Source of the DNA: Diadema setosum | Taxonomy: Eukaryota; Echinodermata; Echinoidea; Diadematoida; Diadematidae | Assembly: GCA_033980235.1 (NCBI GenBank) | Contig: CM067064.1 | Coordinates: 4,185,001-4,249,000, forward strand | Direction: 5' to 3' | Length of the DNA stretch: 64,000 nucleotides | In this document: one piece after another, positions 33,684 to 44,366 of the stretch | How positions within the stretch are numbered: the first letter of the stretch is position 1 | Layout: each line of letters opens with the position of its first letter | Position numbers and translations under genes: made by a program | The notes under the pieces: generated by a model | Databases searched by the model: none | Told to the model about the DNA's origin: nothing | Seen by the model: only the letters and a program-made list of their open reading frames with translations

Positions 33684-34554
33684 TCTGCTGGCAGTTCGGG
33701 GCACTGAAATCTTTAAATCTGAAATTTGGGGGTCTGAAAAAAAAATGTGACCTGCAATAACCCGAAACATCATAGCAATCCATTTTGAATTTTAGTTGTC
33801 CAGTCGGGCTTCCAAAAGATACATTTGGTGGCCCGACACCAATTTTTAGTGCTCCGGGCCATCGATAATGTCGAGCCCTTCATTATGTATGTATTCAATG
33901 AGACGAGTTCACGAGACCTTTGTTAAAATTTTTGTCTGTTTACTTTTGCATGAACTGTTTACCTGTTAAGGTTCATGGTTTACTCATGGTTTACTTTGTC
34001 TTTAACCGTAATTTGATTAGTGATCTGTAAATAGAACCATACAGCGTACATTCAATGCTTACTTTTCATTTCTCGTTCCCTCTCTTGACACGTACATGAT
34101 CAGCAATACAGCTCTTCCGCAGTAATGGACATGCGACCCATCAAGTAATGACATCACAGATCCAGACTGCTTCATAATATCCCTCCGCCAAAATACCAAA
34201 GGTTTGCAATGTTTGTAAAGCCCTCGTTGCAGAGGGAGGAGGGGATGTGAAACCGAACTGTGCAGGTAGACCCATGGTCTGGGATAACATTTCAATCCGT
34301 ACGAAAGTATACATAATGGTAACTCCATGCTTGCAACTCATTCACTGATACATGTACTTCCCTGAGGAACCCTAAATCTAACACGTTTATTTTCATCGTC
34401 TTTTTAATCCCATGTATATATTATATATATATCAAAACAATTATATCAGAACGTTCATACACACACATATATATTCACACACACAGACACGCACACACAT
34501 AATAAAAGTAATGCATATATATAATATATTTGTATATATACACATATGTATAAT

Positions 34555-34636
<82 letters not shown>

Positions 34637-35722
34637 ACTATAACTATAAAGCCCTATATATAAGGCAAGCCCCTCCTCCCGTGCCCCAATCTTCACCTCA
34701 CAACGAAAATAAAGTATGGCATCATTGCAATCAAGCTGAGCTATGCGATTTTTATTTTGAATTCAGGTTATAATATGACACAAGCTTGTTGTTTCTTTTC
34801 CCTTTCTTAAACTTTGAAAATGTGTAAGTGATTCTTGTCAGGACCTGATTTCAACGAAAATACCCATGTCATGTACATGCTTGCTTGTAGTCTAATAAAG
34901 AAAGTCAACTTAAAGTTGGATTGAGATTTTCACTATAGTTTGTCCCTCAGCGTAGAATCGTTTGCAATTAATCATAAGCGAGTAAAGTCCACGCCAATAC
35001 AAAATAGCAATGTGATTTCCTAGTAACGTGAATGAAGACTTTCGAAGTAAGCTTGCTGGCACATTTTATCAAGAGAGGTTTACCATGAACTCACAAAGCC
35101 TAAATAACGTGGGCAGCAGAGATGGTGGAGGGGATAAACCGAATTACACTTTTCTTCACTGAACACGTCAAGTCAGTGTAACCGGATTTAATTCATTAAA
35201 AAAAAATGCTCTTTTTTCTTCTTCTCGATGGGATTGATTTTCGCAATGTTGATGGCACTGCTATGCAATGGAGTCCATTTTTTAAATAGGTGTAAATTCT
35301 TACAGTTTGAAGAAAAAAAAAGTTAACTTTCTTATACAGCTGTACTCCACAAATTCCTGCTAGAACGCGAATTATCACATGCAACGTTTATCTTGCCTGT
35401 GCCTTTGCTGCCCATTATCTGGAATGTTCCATGCCTATTAATCATAAATGCTCCAACTCTAGAACGTTCTGCACATCGGCTTGAATTGCGTTGCAATAAT
35501 CCAAGTCAGCCACTTTGATTGTTATCTTTTCTGGCTTTGAATCTAAACGCAAATGTCGACATAGGTCAGTGTATAACGCGAATTTTAAATCTAAGTATTC
35601 TTTTCATCATTGTCCGGCTATCTATGTGACCATGAATGTGAAAACTCGATTCCGATTTATCTCTGAATTCTGATGCGATGCAGGGCAAGTCTTCACATCC
35701 CTTAAGTGCGTGAAGGAGAGTC
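33163..35722. repeat. Segmental duplication block, 3' flank of gene C (paralogue of 44.44-63.0 kb)
   Basis: Block order from TTTCTTGAAAGCCCC through TTCAGTTCAATTCAA, CTTTGCACTGTTGGAAAC, GACATCACAGATCCAGACTG, ACACGTTTAT and AAGCCTAAATAAC to the last exon of C is repeated before gene D. It therefore serves as the pre-insertion copy for three insertions in the D block. It contains a poly-T run (33648-33682), a (TA)n tract (34557-34631) and CA-rich DNA. No independent gene was seen. Confidence 0.85.
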
Positions 35723-35890
35723 TTAGTACGGAGTTTTGGGTCGTTTGTCCAGATAGGCCTTAACGCTTGGAATTTCTGAGACGCGCTGTTTTAGCTCCAC
35801 GAGTTTGGGATATTTAGAGAAGAGGTCTTCGCCAAGATGGTCCACACCAACGTCGACGAGGTTGAAGACGGTCACATCAGCGAAGGATGG
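35723..35890 (-). CDS. GST gene C, coding exon 5
   Basis: 55 codons (PSFADVTVFNLVD ... DKRPKTPY) and TAA, after acceptor CTGCAG. Encodes the last helices of the C-terminal domain, including the Asp of the FADV capping box. The exon differs from the gene D exon at about three residues. Confidence 0.93.
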   Translation of the reverse strand, partial: PSFADVTVFNLVDVGVDHLGEDLFSKYPKLVELKQRVSEIPSVKAYLDKRPKTPY

Positions 35891-36010
35891 CTGCAGATAA
35901 GAAGACAAAATAAAATCGAAAATGAGAAAGAAAAATCAGGTGAATCAGCTGACAGACAAAATCTTATCGAGCGCGGAACACAGCTTTACAAGATCAGTAT
36001 TGCAACTGAT

Positions 36011-36225
36011 TGACAAATTGCCCTACATCGACGTAAATAAGCACTGAATTGATCAGTGTTTTAGTAGCAGCCATGGTCAAAAAAAAAAAAAAAATCATGG
36101 GTGCACATACTCGAGCAGGATTCGAACATACGACCTGATCTCTGGACAGGCGTCATGGCCACTAGACCACCGAGCTTCCGCCCGACAGCAAGTTTTGGTT
36201 CTAATCCTTATAGCATGTAGCGGGT
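36011..36225 (-). mobile_element. tRNA-derived SINE (split by a LINE), 3' part
   Basis: Read on the minus strand: GCTCGGTGGTCTAGTGG (A-box-like), CAGAGATCAGG and GTTCGAATCCTGCTCGAG (B box), then a tail ending ACGTAAATAAGC...GCAATTTGTCAATC-type sequence. The same unit recurs at 39691-39905 and 39940-40071. The head resembles Glu/Asp-type tRNA. The 5'-most part continues at 36917-37023 beyond the LINE insert. Confidence 0.75.
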
Positions 36226-36916
36226 TCTTCTTGGCTTTGCTTCGTAAACGAAGATTTAGGGGCATTGACGTCCACGTCTGGCGCAAGCTCGCTGGTGGCT
36301 GAAGAGGCCAATTCGTGACAGGCACAATCGACCACAACGGCTGCAGGGGAATGACAAGTCCGGGTTTTGTGTTGTGGCAACATGGTTCTTCCTCCTTCTT
36401 CGCTTTTCTTCGAGAGTAGCCCTACGGTTGTTCTCAAAGGAGGACACTGATTGGTGGACTGTTTGTCGCCAGGACTCTCGGTCAGCGGCAAGGGATGACC
36501 ACTGCCGATAGTCGATGTTGCAGGTAGATAGAGACTTTTTCAGAGAGTCTTTGTACCTCTTCTTTGGTGCTCCTCTGTTACGGTGCCCAGTGGAGAGTTC
36601 ACCATAGAGAGTGATCTTGGGTAGGCGGTGATCCTCCATTCTCGTGACGTGCCCTGCCCATCGCAACTGCGTTTTCAACAGCATGGCCTCGACACTGGTG
36701 ATCCCTGCTTGTTGAAGCACATCCACGTTTGTGATGTAGTCGCTCCAATGGATGTTGAGGATAGAGCGCAGACATCGTTGGTGGAAACGTTCCAGGAGTC
36801 GTAGGTGGTGTCTGTAAGTGACCCAGGACTCAGGGCCATACAGGAGGGTGGTAAGTACCACAGCTCTGTAAACACTGATCTTTGTGACTTTTTGAGGTGC
36901 TTGTTTTTCCAGACGG
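36226..36916 (-). mobile_element. 5'-truncated LINE fragment inserted in the SINE, with 11-bp target duplication
   Basis: On the minus strand it encodes the C-terminus of an endonuclease-reverse transcriptase: TTLLYGPESWVTYRHH, RWAGHVTRMEDHRLPK, then a Cys2-His-Cys-type finger (CSRCGRLCLSRIGLFSHQRAC-like) and a stop at 36256. The SINE sequence ATGTAGCGGGT occurs at both ends (36215-36225 and 36917-36927), an exact 11-bp target-site duplication. The catalytic region is absent, so the copy is dead. It lies in intron 4 of gene C and is absent from the gene D counterpart. It is not a host zinc-finger gene. Confidence 0.88.
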
Positions 36917-37023
36917 ATGTAGCGGGTACTGCGTGTAATATTATTCAAATTTATGAAATTTTCAGTCGAGATGTTTTCATTTCGAGAACCGATTGACAAA
37001 CTGCCCTATATCGACGTAAAGAA
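36917..37023 (-). mobile_element. Remaining 5' part of the split SINE and neighbouring SINE tail
   Basis: GTAGCGGGTACTGCG, then AATTTATGAAATTTTC and TCGAGATGTTTTCAT continue the SINE flank seen at 39885-39935. This is followed by another GATTGACAAACTGCCCTA tail block. Confidence 0.55.
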
Positions 37024-37066
37024 GCAACCTTCCTCGAACGTATACTTTGTACAAGTAATTCATGTA

Positions 37067-37098
<32 letters not shown>

Positions 37099-37315
37099 CA
37101 AATCAAGGATATTCTCTTCTTTGCCGCAACACACCGGTTTAAAAACATGTATTGCAGCTTGGTTGTATTAACGCCAAAGATTTCTTACCATCTATGGTTG
37201 TCAGTCTGTAATAGCAGTGTAAAAATGCACATTTTACACCATGTTAAACGTCTCTTATTACAACCAAGTTTTACTCAGACGATGATCCAAGATCACTTGA
37301 CACAACGATGTAATC

Positions 37316-37648
37316 GGGTGTCCGTCACGAGACCGACACCCACGAGTCATACAGCCCACGAGTCATGCAGCTCACAAGTCATACAGCCCATGAGTTATAC
37401 AGCTCACGAGACATACAGCCCATGAGTTATACAGGTCACGAGTCATACAGCCCATTAGTTCGATACTAAGCTAACAATGCCCCCGAGACCGACACATGAA
37501 GCCCCAGTGTTGTATCTGTCGAACTCGTGGGCCTTATTTGCCTAGTGTCGAACAGTTACTCATGGGCTGTATGACTCATGGACCTGTTTTCAATGCCGAA
37601 CTCGTGGGCTGTATGACTCGTGGGTGTCGGTCTAGTGGGATAACCCCA
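37316..37648. mobile_element. Fold-back element with CACGAGTCATACAGCC tandem repeats, copy 1
   Basis: It starts GGGTGTCCGTCACGAGACCG and carries a run of 16-bp units (CACGAGTCATACAGCC and variants), then the inverse units ending GGGTGTCGGTCTAGTGGG. Flanks GATGTAATC and CGTGTAATC could be a decayed 9-bp duplication. Copies: 40739-40992 and 63760 to the window end. It lies in intron 4 of C; the same insertion is present in gene D, so it predates the C-D duplication. Confidence 0.75.
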
Positions 37649-38354
37649 TGCGTGTAATCATCCTCCCAGGTGCACTTAGTTCATGAGACAAACCACAAAG
37701 CTGCCCCATAACTGTAAAAACAAAATTGTCGGACTGCATGGCTAACATTTTAACCGAGACTAATAGGCCTATTGCCTACCCACATGCAAGTCGCACAAAC
37801 CACCTAATAGAAAGGGGCTATAAACCAACCGGCGTTTCCATTATACGATAAGAACATCATGACACAAAGACAAAACAAAGACGTTTCATCTTCGTGTCAC
37901 TATAGGTGATCGTACTTTTGCACTTGAATTCAAAAAGAAGAAAAAAGAAGGAATAATTCCTGTTCACAATTGTAAAGACCAGCATTTCTTATATCCTTTT
38001 TCTAGACCATGAATTCGTAATGGCAGCATATCATATTATGTAAGTATAAATATTAATATAGGATATACATGTAGGAAAGTGGTATAAACACATAAACAAA
38101 GATGGAGCCAGTTAGAAAGTAGACAAGATGCGAAATTACTTATGGATTTCAATAACACGCATAAGCCATTGTTTCTTCAAAGGATTCCCATGGCAACTTC
38201 AAGTCAAGCCTGAGATCTGTTTTATCACCAGCAACTGACACACACACACACACACACATACACACACTTATATATATATATATTATGTATATATATATAG
38301 AGAGAGAGAGTGAGAGAGAGTGCGAGAATGGCCTTATCTTCTCCCACTATATAC

Positions 38355-38445
<91 letters not shown>

Positions 38446-39214
38446 ATATATATATATATATATACATATATATTCACGTTGTCCATTTGCCACAAATGAT
38501 CTATCTTGAAAATTCCATCAAAATCTGTCAAAAATGTCGGAGGAATTCTTAACAAACATGTAAACATTCGCTGCCCTCAAAAAATAAAACTTCTTGGCTG
38601 AGGTAATCATAACTCTGTTACAAATCTGAAATCTGAATTTCTACTTGTTCTCCAGGTACGAAGAAAAATAACAAAGTTGCTAAAACCGACAGTTTCCGTC
38701 TGAAAAATAACCGACTTGACTCAAAGCTAAATGTCAGACGTTGGAGTTCGCTCCTCCAAAGGTCCTAAACCTCATTTGGGTCGTTGGTTGTTGATGTACA
38801 AACACGGCAACGGACGAGCTATCAATGTGTAACACGTTGTTGAGCAAAAATTAAGATTCCTTTTTTTCTTTCTCTCAAGGCCGTGTTATTATCTTCTATT
38901 ATTATTTCTATGAAAATAGATACGTTCTGCCAAAGCAGATCAATTTCTTTGTGAGTAATCGTGGTTGTTACTTTGATTAATGTGAAAAGTGAAAATGTTT
39001 CTGTTTCTAATATGTTTGGTTTACAATAAAATGTCCCACCAGTATGATTCGCCTAAATGAGTTTGTCAGGCGCATTTTGGAGCTTCGATCGCACTGAGAA
39101 ATAACTTCAAGACCTCATCGTCAGTGAAAAACATGGGAAACAGAAGATTGTTACTGTCTCATTTCCGTGGTGTCGAAATTTCGCTTGGAGCTAGCGATGG
39201 GTGAAGCTATTTAC
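37649..39214. other. Intron 4 of gene C, remainder, with TA/CA/GA microsatellites
   Basis: Contains (CA)n at 38239-38267, a GA tract at 38299-38320 and long (TA)n at 38357-38472, whose ATG-bearing frames are meaningless. Otherwise AT-rich sequence with no second gene recognised. Confidence 0.6.
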
Positions 39215-39319
39215 CTTGTCTCCAACGAAGTAGGCGGAAGAACTCTGGCCCAACAACTTCTCTAGGAACGCGAGGAGCCGCGGAGCGGTCTCTTCCATGA
39301 ATTTCTTCTTTGCTTCAGC
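39215..39319 (-). CDS. GST gene C, coding exon 4
   Basis: 35 codons (AEAKKKFMEETAPRLLAFLE ... AYFVGDK) between acceptor CCCCAG and donor GTAAAT, phase 0 at both ends. Encodes the middle helices of the C-terminal domain. Confidence 0.92.
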
Positions 39320-39690
39320 CTGGGGATGATGGAGTGGAGAAAACGAGAAGTTTTACATCATTTCAAGGTATTCAGCATTATCTAGGGTTATGTTAACCAT
39401 TTTACTTAATATCTCCTAGTCTCACCCAATTCTTTTCTACATTACGCTTGATGAAAGTGAGGCAATTCGCACAATTCTTGTAAAAAAGCTTTAAATGTTT
39501 GTATTAATTTAGCGTGCTGCAATTTCCTAATGGAACGTTATGATAATTTGCCGTGTTACAACAGTATCAAGAAAGCAAGAAGAATTGAAGTGTTGATGGG
39601 GAATAAATTTGCCTTCGCATATCTATAAATACGTGACAACTCGAAAAAACGCAGTTTAAAAACAAAAACAAAAACACACCCGAATCGCTG

Positions 39691-39905
39691 CATCGACATA
39701 AATAAGCACTGAATTGATCAGTGTGTTTAGTAGTAGCCATGATAAAATATATCATGGGCGTATATACTCGAGCAGGATTCGAACCTACGACCTCCTGATC
39801 TCCGGACAGGTCTCATCTCGACTAGACCACCGAGCTTTCGCCCGACAGCAAGTTTTTGGTTCTAATCCTTATAGCATGCAGCGGGTACTGCGTAATTATT
39901 AAAAT
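39691..39905 (-). mobile_element. tRNA-derived SINE, intron 3 of gene C, copy 2
   Basis: The complement contains CTCGGTGGTCTAGTCGAGAT, the GTAGGTTCGAATCCTGCTCG B box and the GCACTGATCAATTCAGTGC tail palindrome. Same orientation as gene C. Confidence 0.75.
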
Positions 39906-39939
39906 TCATGAAATTCTTCCGTCGAGATGTTTTCATTGA

Positions 39940-40071
39940 CAAATTTGCCCTACATCTACGTAAATAAGCACTGAATTGATCAGTGTTTTTAGTAGTAGCC
40001 ATGACAAAAGAATTTAAAAAATCATGGGCGTACATACTCGAGCAGGATTCGAACCTACGACCTCCGGAGAT
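39940..40071 (-). mobile_element. tRNA-derived SINE, intron 3 of gene C, copy 3 (head truncated)
   Basis: Tail (ACGTAAATAAGCACTG, complement) and B-box region GGTTCGAATCCTGCTCG are present. The A-box half is replaced by an inverted second B-box segment, giving the hairpin at 40030-40108. Confidence 0.7.
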
Positions 40072-40108
40072 CAGGAGGTCGTAGGTTCGAATCCTACTCG
40101 AGTATGTA
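40030..40108. repeat. Head-to-head SINE hairpin beside exon 3 donor
   Basis: Two arms of about 35 bp (ATACTCGAGCAGGATTCGAA... and ...TTCGAATCCTACTCGAGTAT) are inverted with one mismatch, around GGAGATCA. The hairpin starts about 70 bp downstream of the exon 3 donor in the gene C transcript. Confidence 0.85.
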
Positions 40109-40180
40109 TATTTCATATATGAAAATTAAGTGTGTGACTTTCTTGACATTAAGTGTAAAACCTTGAGAGATTAGTGATAC

Positions 40181-40299
40181 CTTTTTCGCTGCATCACTCT
40201 CGTAATAGATGAACTTTGACATTCCCTCTACGAAGTCGTCGAAGGTCTCGACCACGAGGTCAATGAAAGTTGCATCCTTGTTGTTGCTGCCATAGAGAC
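40181..40299 (-). CDS. GST gene C, coding exon 3
   Basis: 119 bp: completes a split Gly codon, then LYGSNNKDATFIDLVVETFD ... ESDAAKK. Acceptor CTGTAG, donor GTATCA. Encodes the interdomain linker and first helix of the C-terminal domain. Same length as exon 3 of pseudogene B. Confidence 0.92.
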
Positions 40300-40738
40300 C
40301 TACAGCATGATCAATCATAAAACAACGTCGTTCACGTCGGGCTTCAAAGTGACACTCGCAGGTTCGTGCTTTCGTCGAAAGACACGACCCTCTGTGCACA
40401 GTCGGGTGCATTATTTAAACATGGATGGATTCCAACCATCCAAGAGTCCAGTCAATTTCGATACAACTCAAGTGACTGTATTCTACATGTATTGCGTTAG
40501 ATGCCTTCATATTTTGATAAATCGCTTCATCTGTATCGAATACAGCAGACTGAAATAGCCGCCAGCCTTCTGGAACATGGGGGGGGGGGGGGGAGGGCGT
40601 AAATCTGTAAATAGTGAACCTTTGAGTGGAGTGAAGGGACCGTGGTTCCACACAATGAAACCAAAGGGCAGACTTGCATAATACAGACAAACAGGTAATA
40701 CAGACTGACAAGGAAACAAAGACAGACAAGAATTAAAC
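40300..40738. other. Intron 2 of gene C, exon-3 side
   Basis: Contains a run of about 14 G with GGGAGGG (40579-40597), which generates proline-rich antisense frames. No exon or RNA gene was seen. Confidence 0.5.
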
Positions 40739-40992
40739 GGGTTCATCCCACAAGACCGACACCCATGAGTCCAACAGCCCACGAGTTCGACACTAGGCAA
40801 ATAAAGCCTACAGCGGAGACCGACAATAGGTAAAAACAGCCCACGAGTTAGACAGATACAACACAAGGTTTAATGTGTCAGTCTCGTGGACCTTGTTTGC
40901 TTAGTGTCGAACTCATGGGCTGTATGACTCGTGGGCTGTATATAACTCATAGGCTGTATGACTCGTGGGTGTCGGCCTCGTGACGTACACCC
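40739..40992. mobile_element. 254-bp fold-back element, copy 2, exact 9-bp target duplication
   Basis: The ends are inverted (GGGTTCATCCCACAAGACCG against the complement of CGGCCTCGTGACGTACACCC). The interior has inverted CGAGTCATACAGCC-type units. GAATTAAAC occurs directly on both sides (40730-40738 and 40993-41001). The right duplication is only 20 bp from the donor of exon 2, so the element occupies the very start of intron 2. Confidence 0.9.
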
Positions 40993-41021
40993 GAATTAAA
41001 CACCTTGGAGGTTTATCTCAC

Positions 41022-41117
41022 CAAATTCTCGGGCGAGGTAGCGCTGAATAGCCCGGCTCTGCGGCAAGGTTGGTTGGCCCTCAATCTCCAGAATGGGCAA
41101 CTGGCCTAGCGGGGCTT
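41022..41117 (-). CDS. GST gene C, coding exon 2
   Basis: 96 bp: completes Lys47 and encodes APLGQLPILEIEGQPTLPQS then RAIQRYLAREF. It holds the cis-Pro loop (QLPIL) and the Gln-Ser pair that contacts glutathione. Acceptor GTCGACAG, donor GTGAGA, phase 1 at both ends. Confidence 0.93.
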
Positions 41118-42814
41118 CTGTCGACGTGTAGATTGAGAGACAAAAGCTGATCATCGTATAAATCTACCTTGATGATTTTTGCCCGATCTCAAGAAAAATA
41201 GACATCTCAAAGCTTACAGAAGGACACCCAACCAACCACCAAAATATATACCAATAAATATATAAATATATATAACATAATTGTATTGATAACAATAATT
41301 TCTGTGAAGTAATGCATTTCTGCTTGACAAATCCACACGTAAAATGCAGAAAAAGCATGTTATATGTAGAAGCAGGTGAATTGAATAATCAATGTCACTT
41401 CTAGAGAGAAAAATATTTATGGAATTCAAAAAAACTGGTGAAAATGTCTATACTTGAACATCACCCACCAGCTCGGGGTTCCACTTTCGACGTTTGTAGA
41501 AAAAAGAAAACCATCTGTACCAGCAGAGCATGTTGGGTTTTCACTTTAACTTTAAAGTGATATAATATGCATCTCAAGTGATCCTTAAAAAGCGGTATAT
41601 TAGACAATATCAATAAAAAAAAGATTAATACAAAATTATTAAATGGCTGCTTTCCAAAGTGCTAATTGATGGATCATTCTGGTCACCTGACCTGGCCTAC
41701 GCCAATTCATTCTTTGTTTGAACATGACTGATGAATTCCATAAATTGTTACATCGGGCAAGCTCATACCTTCAGTAGCTTGAAAACTAGTGGAGTGCCTA
41801 ATCAACTGAGAAAGAAGAAAGGTCTACCCATGTACACATGAGCAGCTAACCTTGAACTAGCTTATTATGCGTATGTCATACCAGCATGTTTGTTTGTCGA
41901 TCTCGCAAACAAAATCATTGATATACGACGTCAAAAATGCGAAGAAAGGTGAAATATAATGAGGGGAAAATATCAAGATGCAGGTAGACTCAAGAAAACA
42001 CAGTAACACACACAAAAAAGTGAGAACGTTCACTTGATAACTCGGTGTTAAGAGAAGCATTTCAAATCCTGTTACAAAAGGAGCATACCATTTCTATGGT
42101 TTCTGTTTTGGCCCGGCCCCTTTTTAGAGGGTTGGGAGATTTTAATTTGCGGGCTTTCTGGTATTGGCCCTATAACGTAAATACCACGTATTATCTGAAG
42201 GTACAAAGCTGGATCCTTTGAGAATTTTACAGAGATTCTCTTCATGTGATTGTGCTCCCCCCCCCCCCAAAAAAAAAAGAAAAAAGAAAAGAAAAGAAAA
42301 ATACTGGTGGGATACAAACATTCATGACAACCAATGCCACCGACGAAGTGAATACGTGTACCTTAGAGCAGAGTGTATCCAGCAACAATATTAATTGTTA
42401 GCATTACGATTTGTTTGAATTAGCTGCTGAGGAAGACATGAATGCTTTTTTTTTTTCAACCGCGCCGCGGACCTCCGATTGATAGTCCGTTGTCTTATCC
42501 ACTGCGCCACAATAGAAAGAGCAGAATTTGTATCTCACTGAATGTTTTCTTTGCACTTTCACAGGATATTACATAACCACAAACATTCACGTCGGTTTCA
42601 TAATCTAATAAAGCTAAAACTAGATGGATTTAGGAATGATTTTGAATAACACTGTGGTCATGAACATGTATTATTCTTGACGGAGATTTCGTTAAATTAA
42701 TGTGTAATCCAAACAAGTTGTAAAAAGTTGCATGCAGTTATGTATTTTATGTTGTCCTATAACCCCACCCCAGTCCTCAATCAACTGCTCATCGTCTGGT
42801 CATAGGACACGTAC
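41118..42814. other. Intron 1 of gene C
   Basis: AT-rich intron without recognised exons. A poly-C/poly-A junction at 42257-42275 and the tRNA-like segment at 42462-42512 are the only notable structures. Confidence 0.6.
42462..42512 (-). repeat. tRNA-like SINE head or tRNA pseudogene
   Basis: On the minus strand: TGTGGCGCAGTGGATAAGAC (A-box/D-arm-like) with AACGGACTATCAATCGGAGG (anticodon-arm-like) and GGTCCGCGGCGCGGTTG, then poly-A. The T-loop lacks GGTTCGAAT and no acceptor stem forms, so it is not called a functional tRNA. Confidence 0.5.
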
Positions 42815-42953
42815 TCTTTTTCTCTTCCGAGGTGGCAAACGTGGTATAGTCAACGCGCACGTCGTCGAACTCGACGCCTTTTAGGGCAAACAGGAGCCGG
42901 GCGATTTCCACTCGACCTCGCGCGTCGAAATAAGTCAACCTGTAGGACGGCAT
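42815..42953 (-). CDS. GST gene C, coding exon 1
   Basis: 46 codons plus one base: MPSYRLTYFDARGRVEIARL onward to TSEEKK. The start is chosen because it matches the exact N-terminus of gene A and of the family. It has A at -3, and an acceptor (AAAAACAG) lies 18 bp upstream, so the longer open frame to 43082 is leader-intron sequence. Donor GTACGT. Tyr8 is the catalytic residue. Confidence 0.93.
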
Positions 42954-43496
42954 CTTTCTCCCGTGTCTCGTCTGTTTTTCGAGAAAAAGGAGGCGGTAAT
43001 GTTGCACAGACGATGAAACGCTGTTAACGAAGAGAAAGAGGACAGGGAGGGAATGAGATATTGATGATACTTGTAATAACATTCAGTGTTACACTGAGAG
43101 AAGCTGCAAGGAGCTGCAGACATCAAATCACCATCAGTTCTATTTTGCTAGCAATATATGCACCATCTACATGTGCATGATACAACATGTAGTTCAGTGG
43201 AGCTGTGACAGGCCCATCGCTACTGCACGTAGCAAAAGGTCCACCCTAAATAATTAAATCATTGCGAGTGTGGTTGGATGGAGTAATTGGATGCGAGTAT
43301 GTTTCAGGACTGACGTGTAGTCTTGTTGTTACTAGTATTACTTACCCTTTTAATTTCCCTACATACGATGATTCACACCCTCCATGTGACACACTTAGTA
43401 TAGAAAAGAATGAGCAAAGATCAGTTCTTAGTAAACCCAGAACACAGCAAGTTTTGTTTGGTTTTCCACAAAAACAAAAGCAGCAGCGCTACTTAC

Positions 43497-43570
43497 CAGA
43501 ATGGACGAACACGGCAGGCAGCGCGCAGACTGTGATATCAGTCGTCAGCTAGTCAACGCCCTACCAGTAC
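43497..43570 (-). other. Untranslated leader exon of gene C (approximate 5' end)
   Basis: Minus-strand sequence GTTCGTCCATTCTG is followed by GTAAGT, aligned with the leader exon of gene A. It is separated from the ATG exon by about 0.53 kb. The transcription start is not visible. Confidence 0.55.
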
Positions 43571-43663
43571 TTAGGACACCCTGCTCACACGGATCAGGGA
43601 GGCACGGATCTTTCATGTGAGTGCAATACGACCTTGGACAGACTGTTCGGTGCACCGCGAAGC

Positions 43664-43673
43664 ATGACACAGC
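43664..43673 (+). promoter_or_regulatory. Candidate antioxidant response element (gene C)
   Basis: ATGACACAGC followed by TTTTT matches RTGACnnnGC and resembles known GST-gene AREs. It lies about 170 bp upstream of the leader-exon donor, in the position equivalent to 2976-2985 of gene A. Confidence 0.5.
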
Positions 43674-44094
43674 TTTTTCCCCCACTCCGCTTTCCATATC
43701 TCATTTTTTCATACACATTTATTCCGATCTACTCATAGTTTACGTAGCAAAAGGTGCACCGGCGCACCGGACGATGCGCTGCACGACCTGAAAGAAAAAA
43801 TAGTGTGTGACGCCGCGCGAACAATGCATGGAAGGTCGGAAGCTGGTGGTGGACGTGCAAAGGTCTCTCGATCATTGTCAATTGAGAAAAAAAAAAATCT
43901 CAAAGGGACGTCCATGCGAAAATTAACAAAGGAATCTGCTTTGTGTTGATTCAATGTCTTCTGACAATATCAATAGCCAGGTAAATACGTTTCTTTCGCA
44001 CTGAGTCCTAACATTTTTGAATCGACAAAGTAGTCACTGGAGGTTTGCTTGAGTCTTTTATTTTATTTAATCATTTTTGTTTGACAAAGGATAT
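43674..44094. other. Upstream flank of gene C
   Basis: Non-coding spacer. The frame on the minus strand at 43733-43954 is not conserved upstream of A or B and is not called. Confidence 0.45.
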
Positions 44095-44366
44095 GACTTC
44101 AAGGTCAGAAAAAATGTATCAATAATGCTACAACAATCCAAATCAGCCACTTTGATTGTTACCTTTTCTGGCTCTGACTTTAAATGCACATGCAGACACA
44201 TGCAGTCAGTTTGTGTATTACGCGAATTTAAAATCTAAGTATTCTTTTCATCATTGTCCGGCTATCTGTGTGACCATGAATGTGAAAATTCGATTCCGAT
44301 TTATTTCTGGATTCTGCTGCAATGCAGGGCAAGCCATCACATTCCTCAGGTGCGTGGAGGGGAGTC

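Larger units (their letters stand above)
35723..42953 (-). other. Sigma-class glutathione S-transferase gene C, complete (five coding exons)
   Basis: Spliced from 42953-42815, 41117-41022, 40299-40181, 39319-39215 and 35890-35723, the exons give an unbroken 208-residue protein. Exon phases (1, 1, 0, 0) all agree. Length and motifs match sigma-class GST / prostaglandin D synthase-like cytosolic dimers that add glutathione to electrophiles. Tyr8 (catalytic), Arg14, Phe39 in place of the usual Trp, PLGQLPILEIEG with the cis-Pro loop, and QSRAI (gamma-glutamyl contact) are all present. GDKPSFADV is the C-domain N-capping region. Introns hold SINEs, a LINE fragment and fold-back elements. A leader exon and promoter precede it. 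It is the only complete GST in the window. Substrate and prostaglandin activity cannot be read from sequence. Confidence 0.93.

Noticed and set aside
36110..36180. Functional tRNA gene on the minus strand
   Set aside because: At least three copies with a shared non-tRNA tail show that it is a SINE head.
36256..36999. 247-codon frame with a zinc-finger-like C-terminus, considered as a host gene
   Set aside because: The sequence matches the tail of a LINE endonuclease-reverse transcriptase, is 5'-truncated, and is bounded by an 11-bp target duplication. The first residues come from SINE DNA.
37316..37648. CRISPR-like array of 16-bp repeats
   Set aside because: The repeats are contiguous and partly inverted without unique spacers, in eukaryotic intron DNA.
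42954..43082. Longer N-terminus for GST gene C (upstream in-frame Met)
   Set aside because: The extra codons are not conserved in gene A, and a splice acceptor lies 18 bp before the family start codon.
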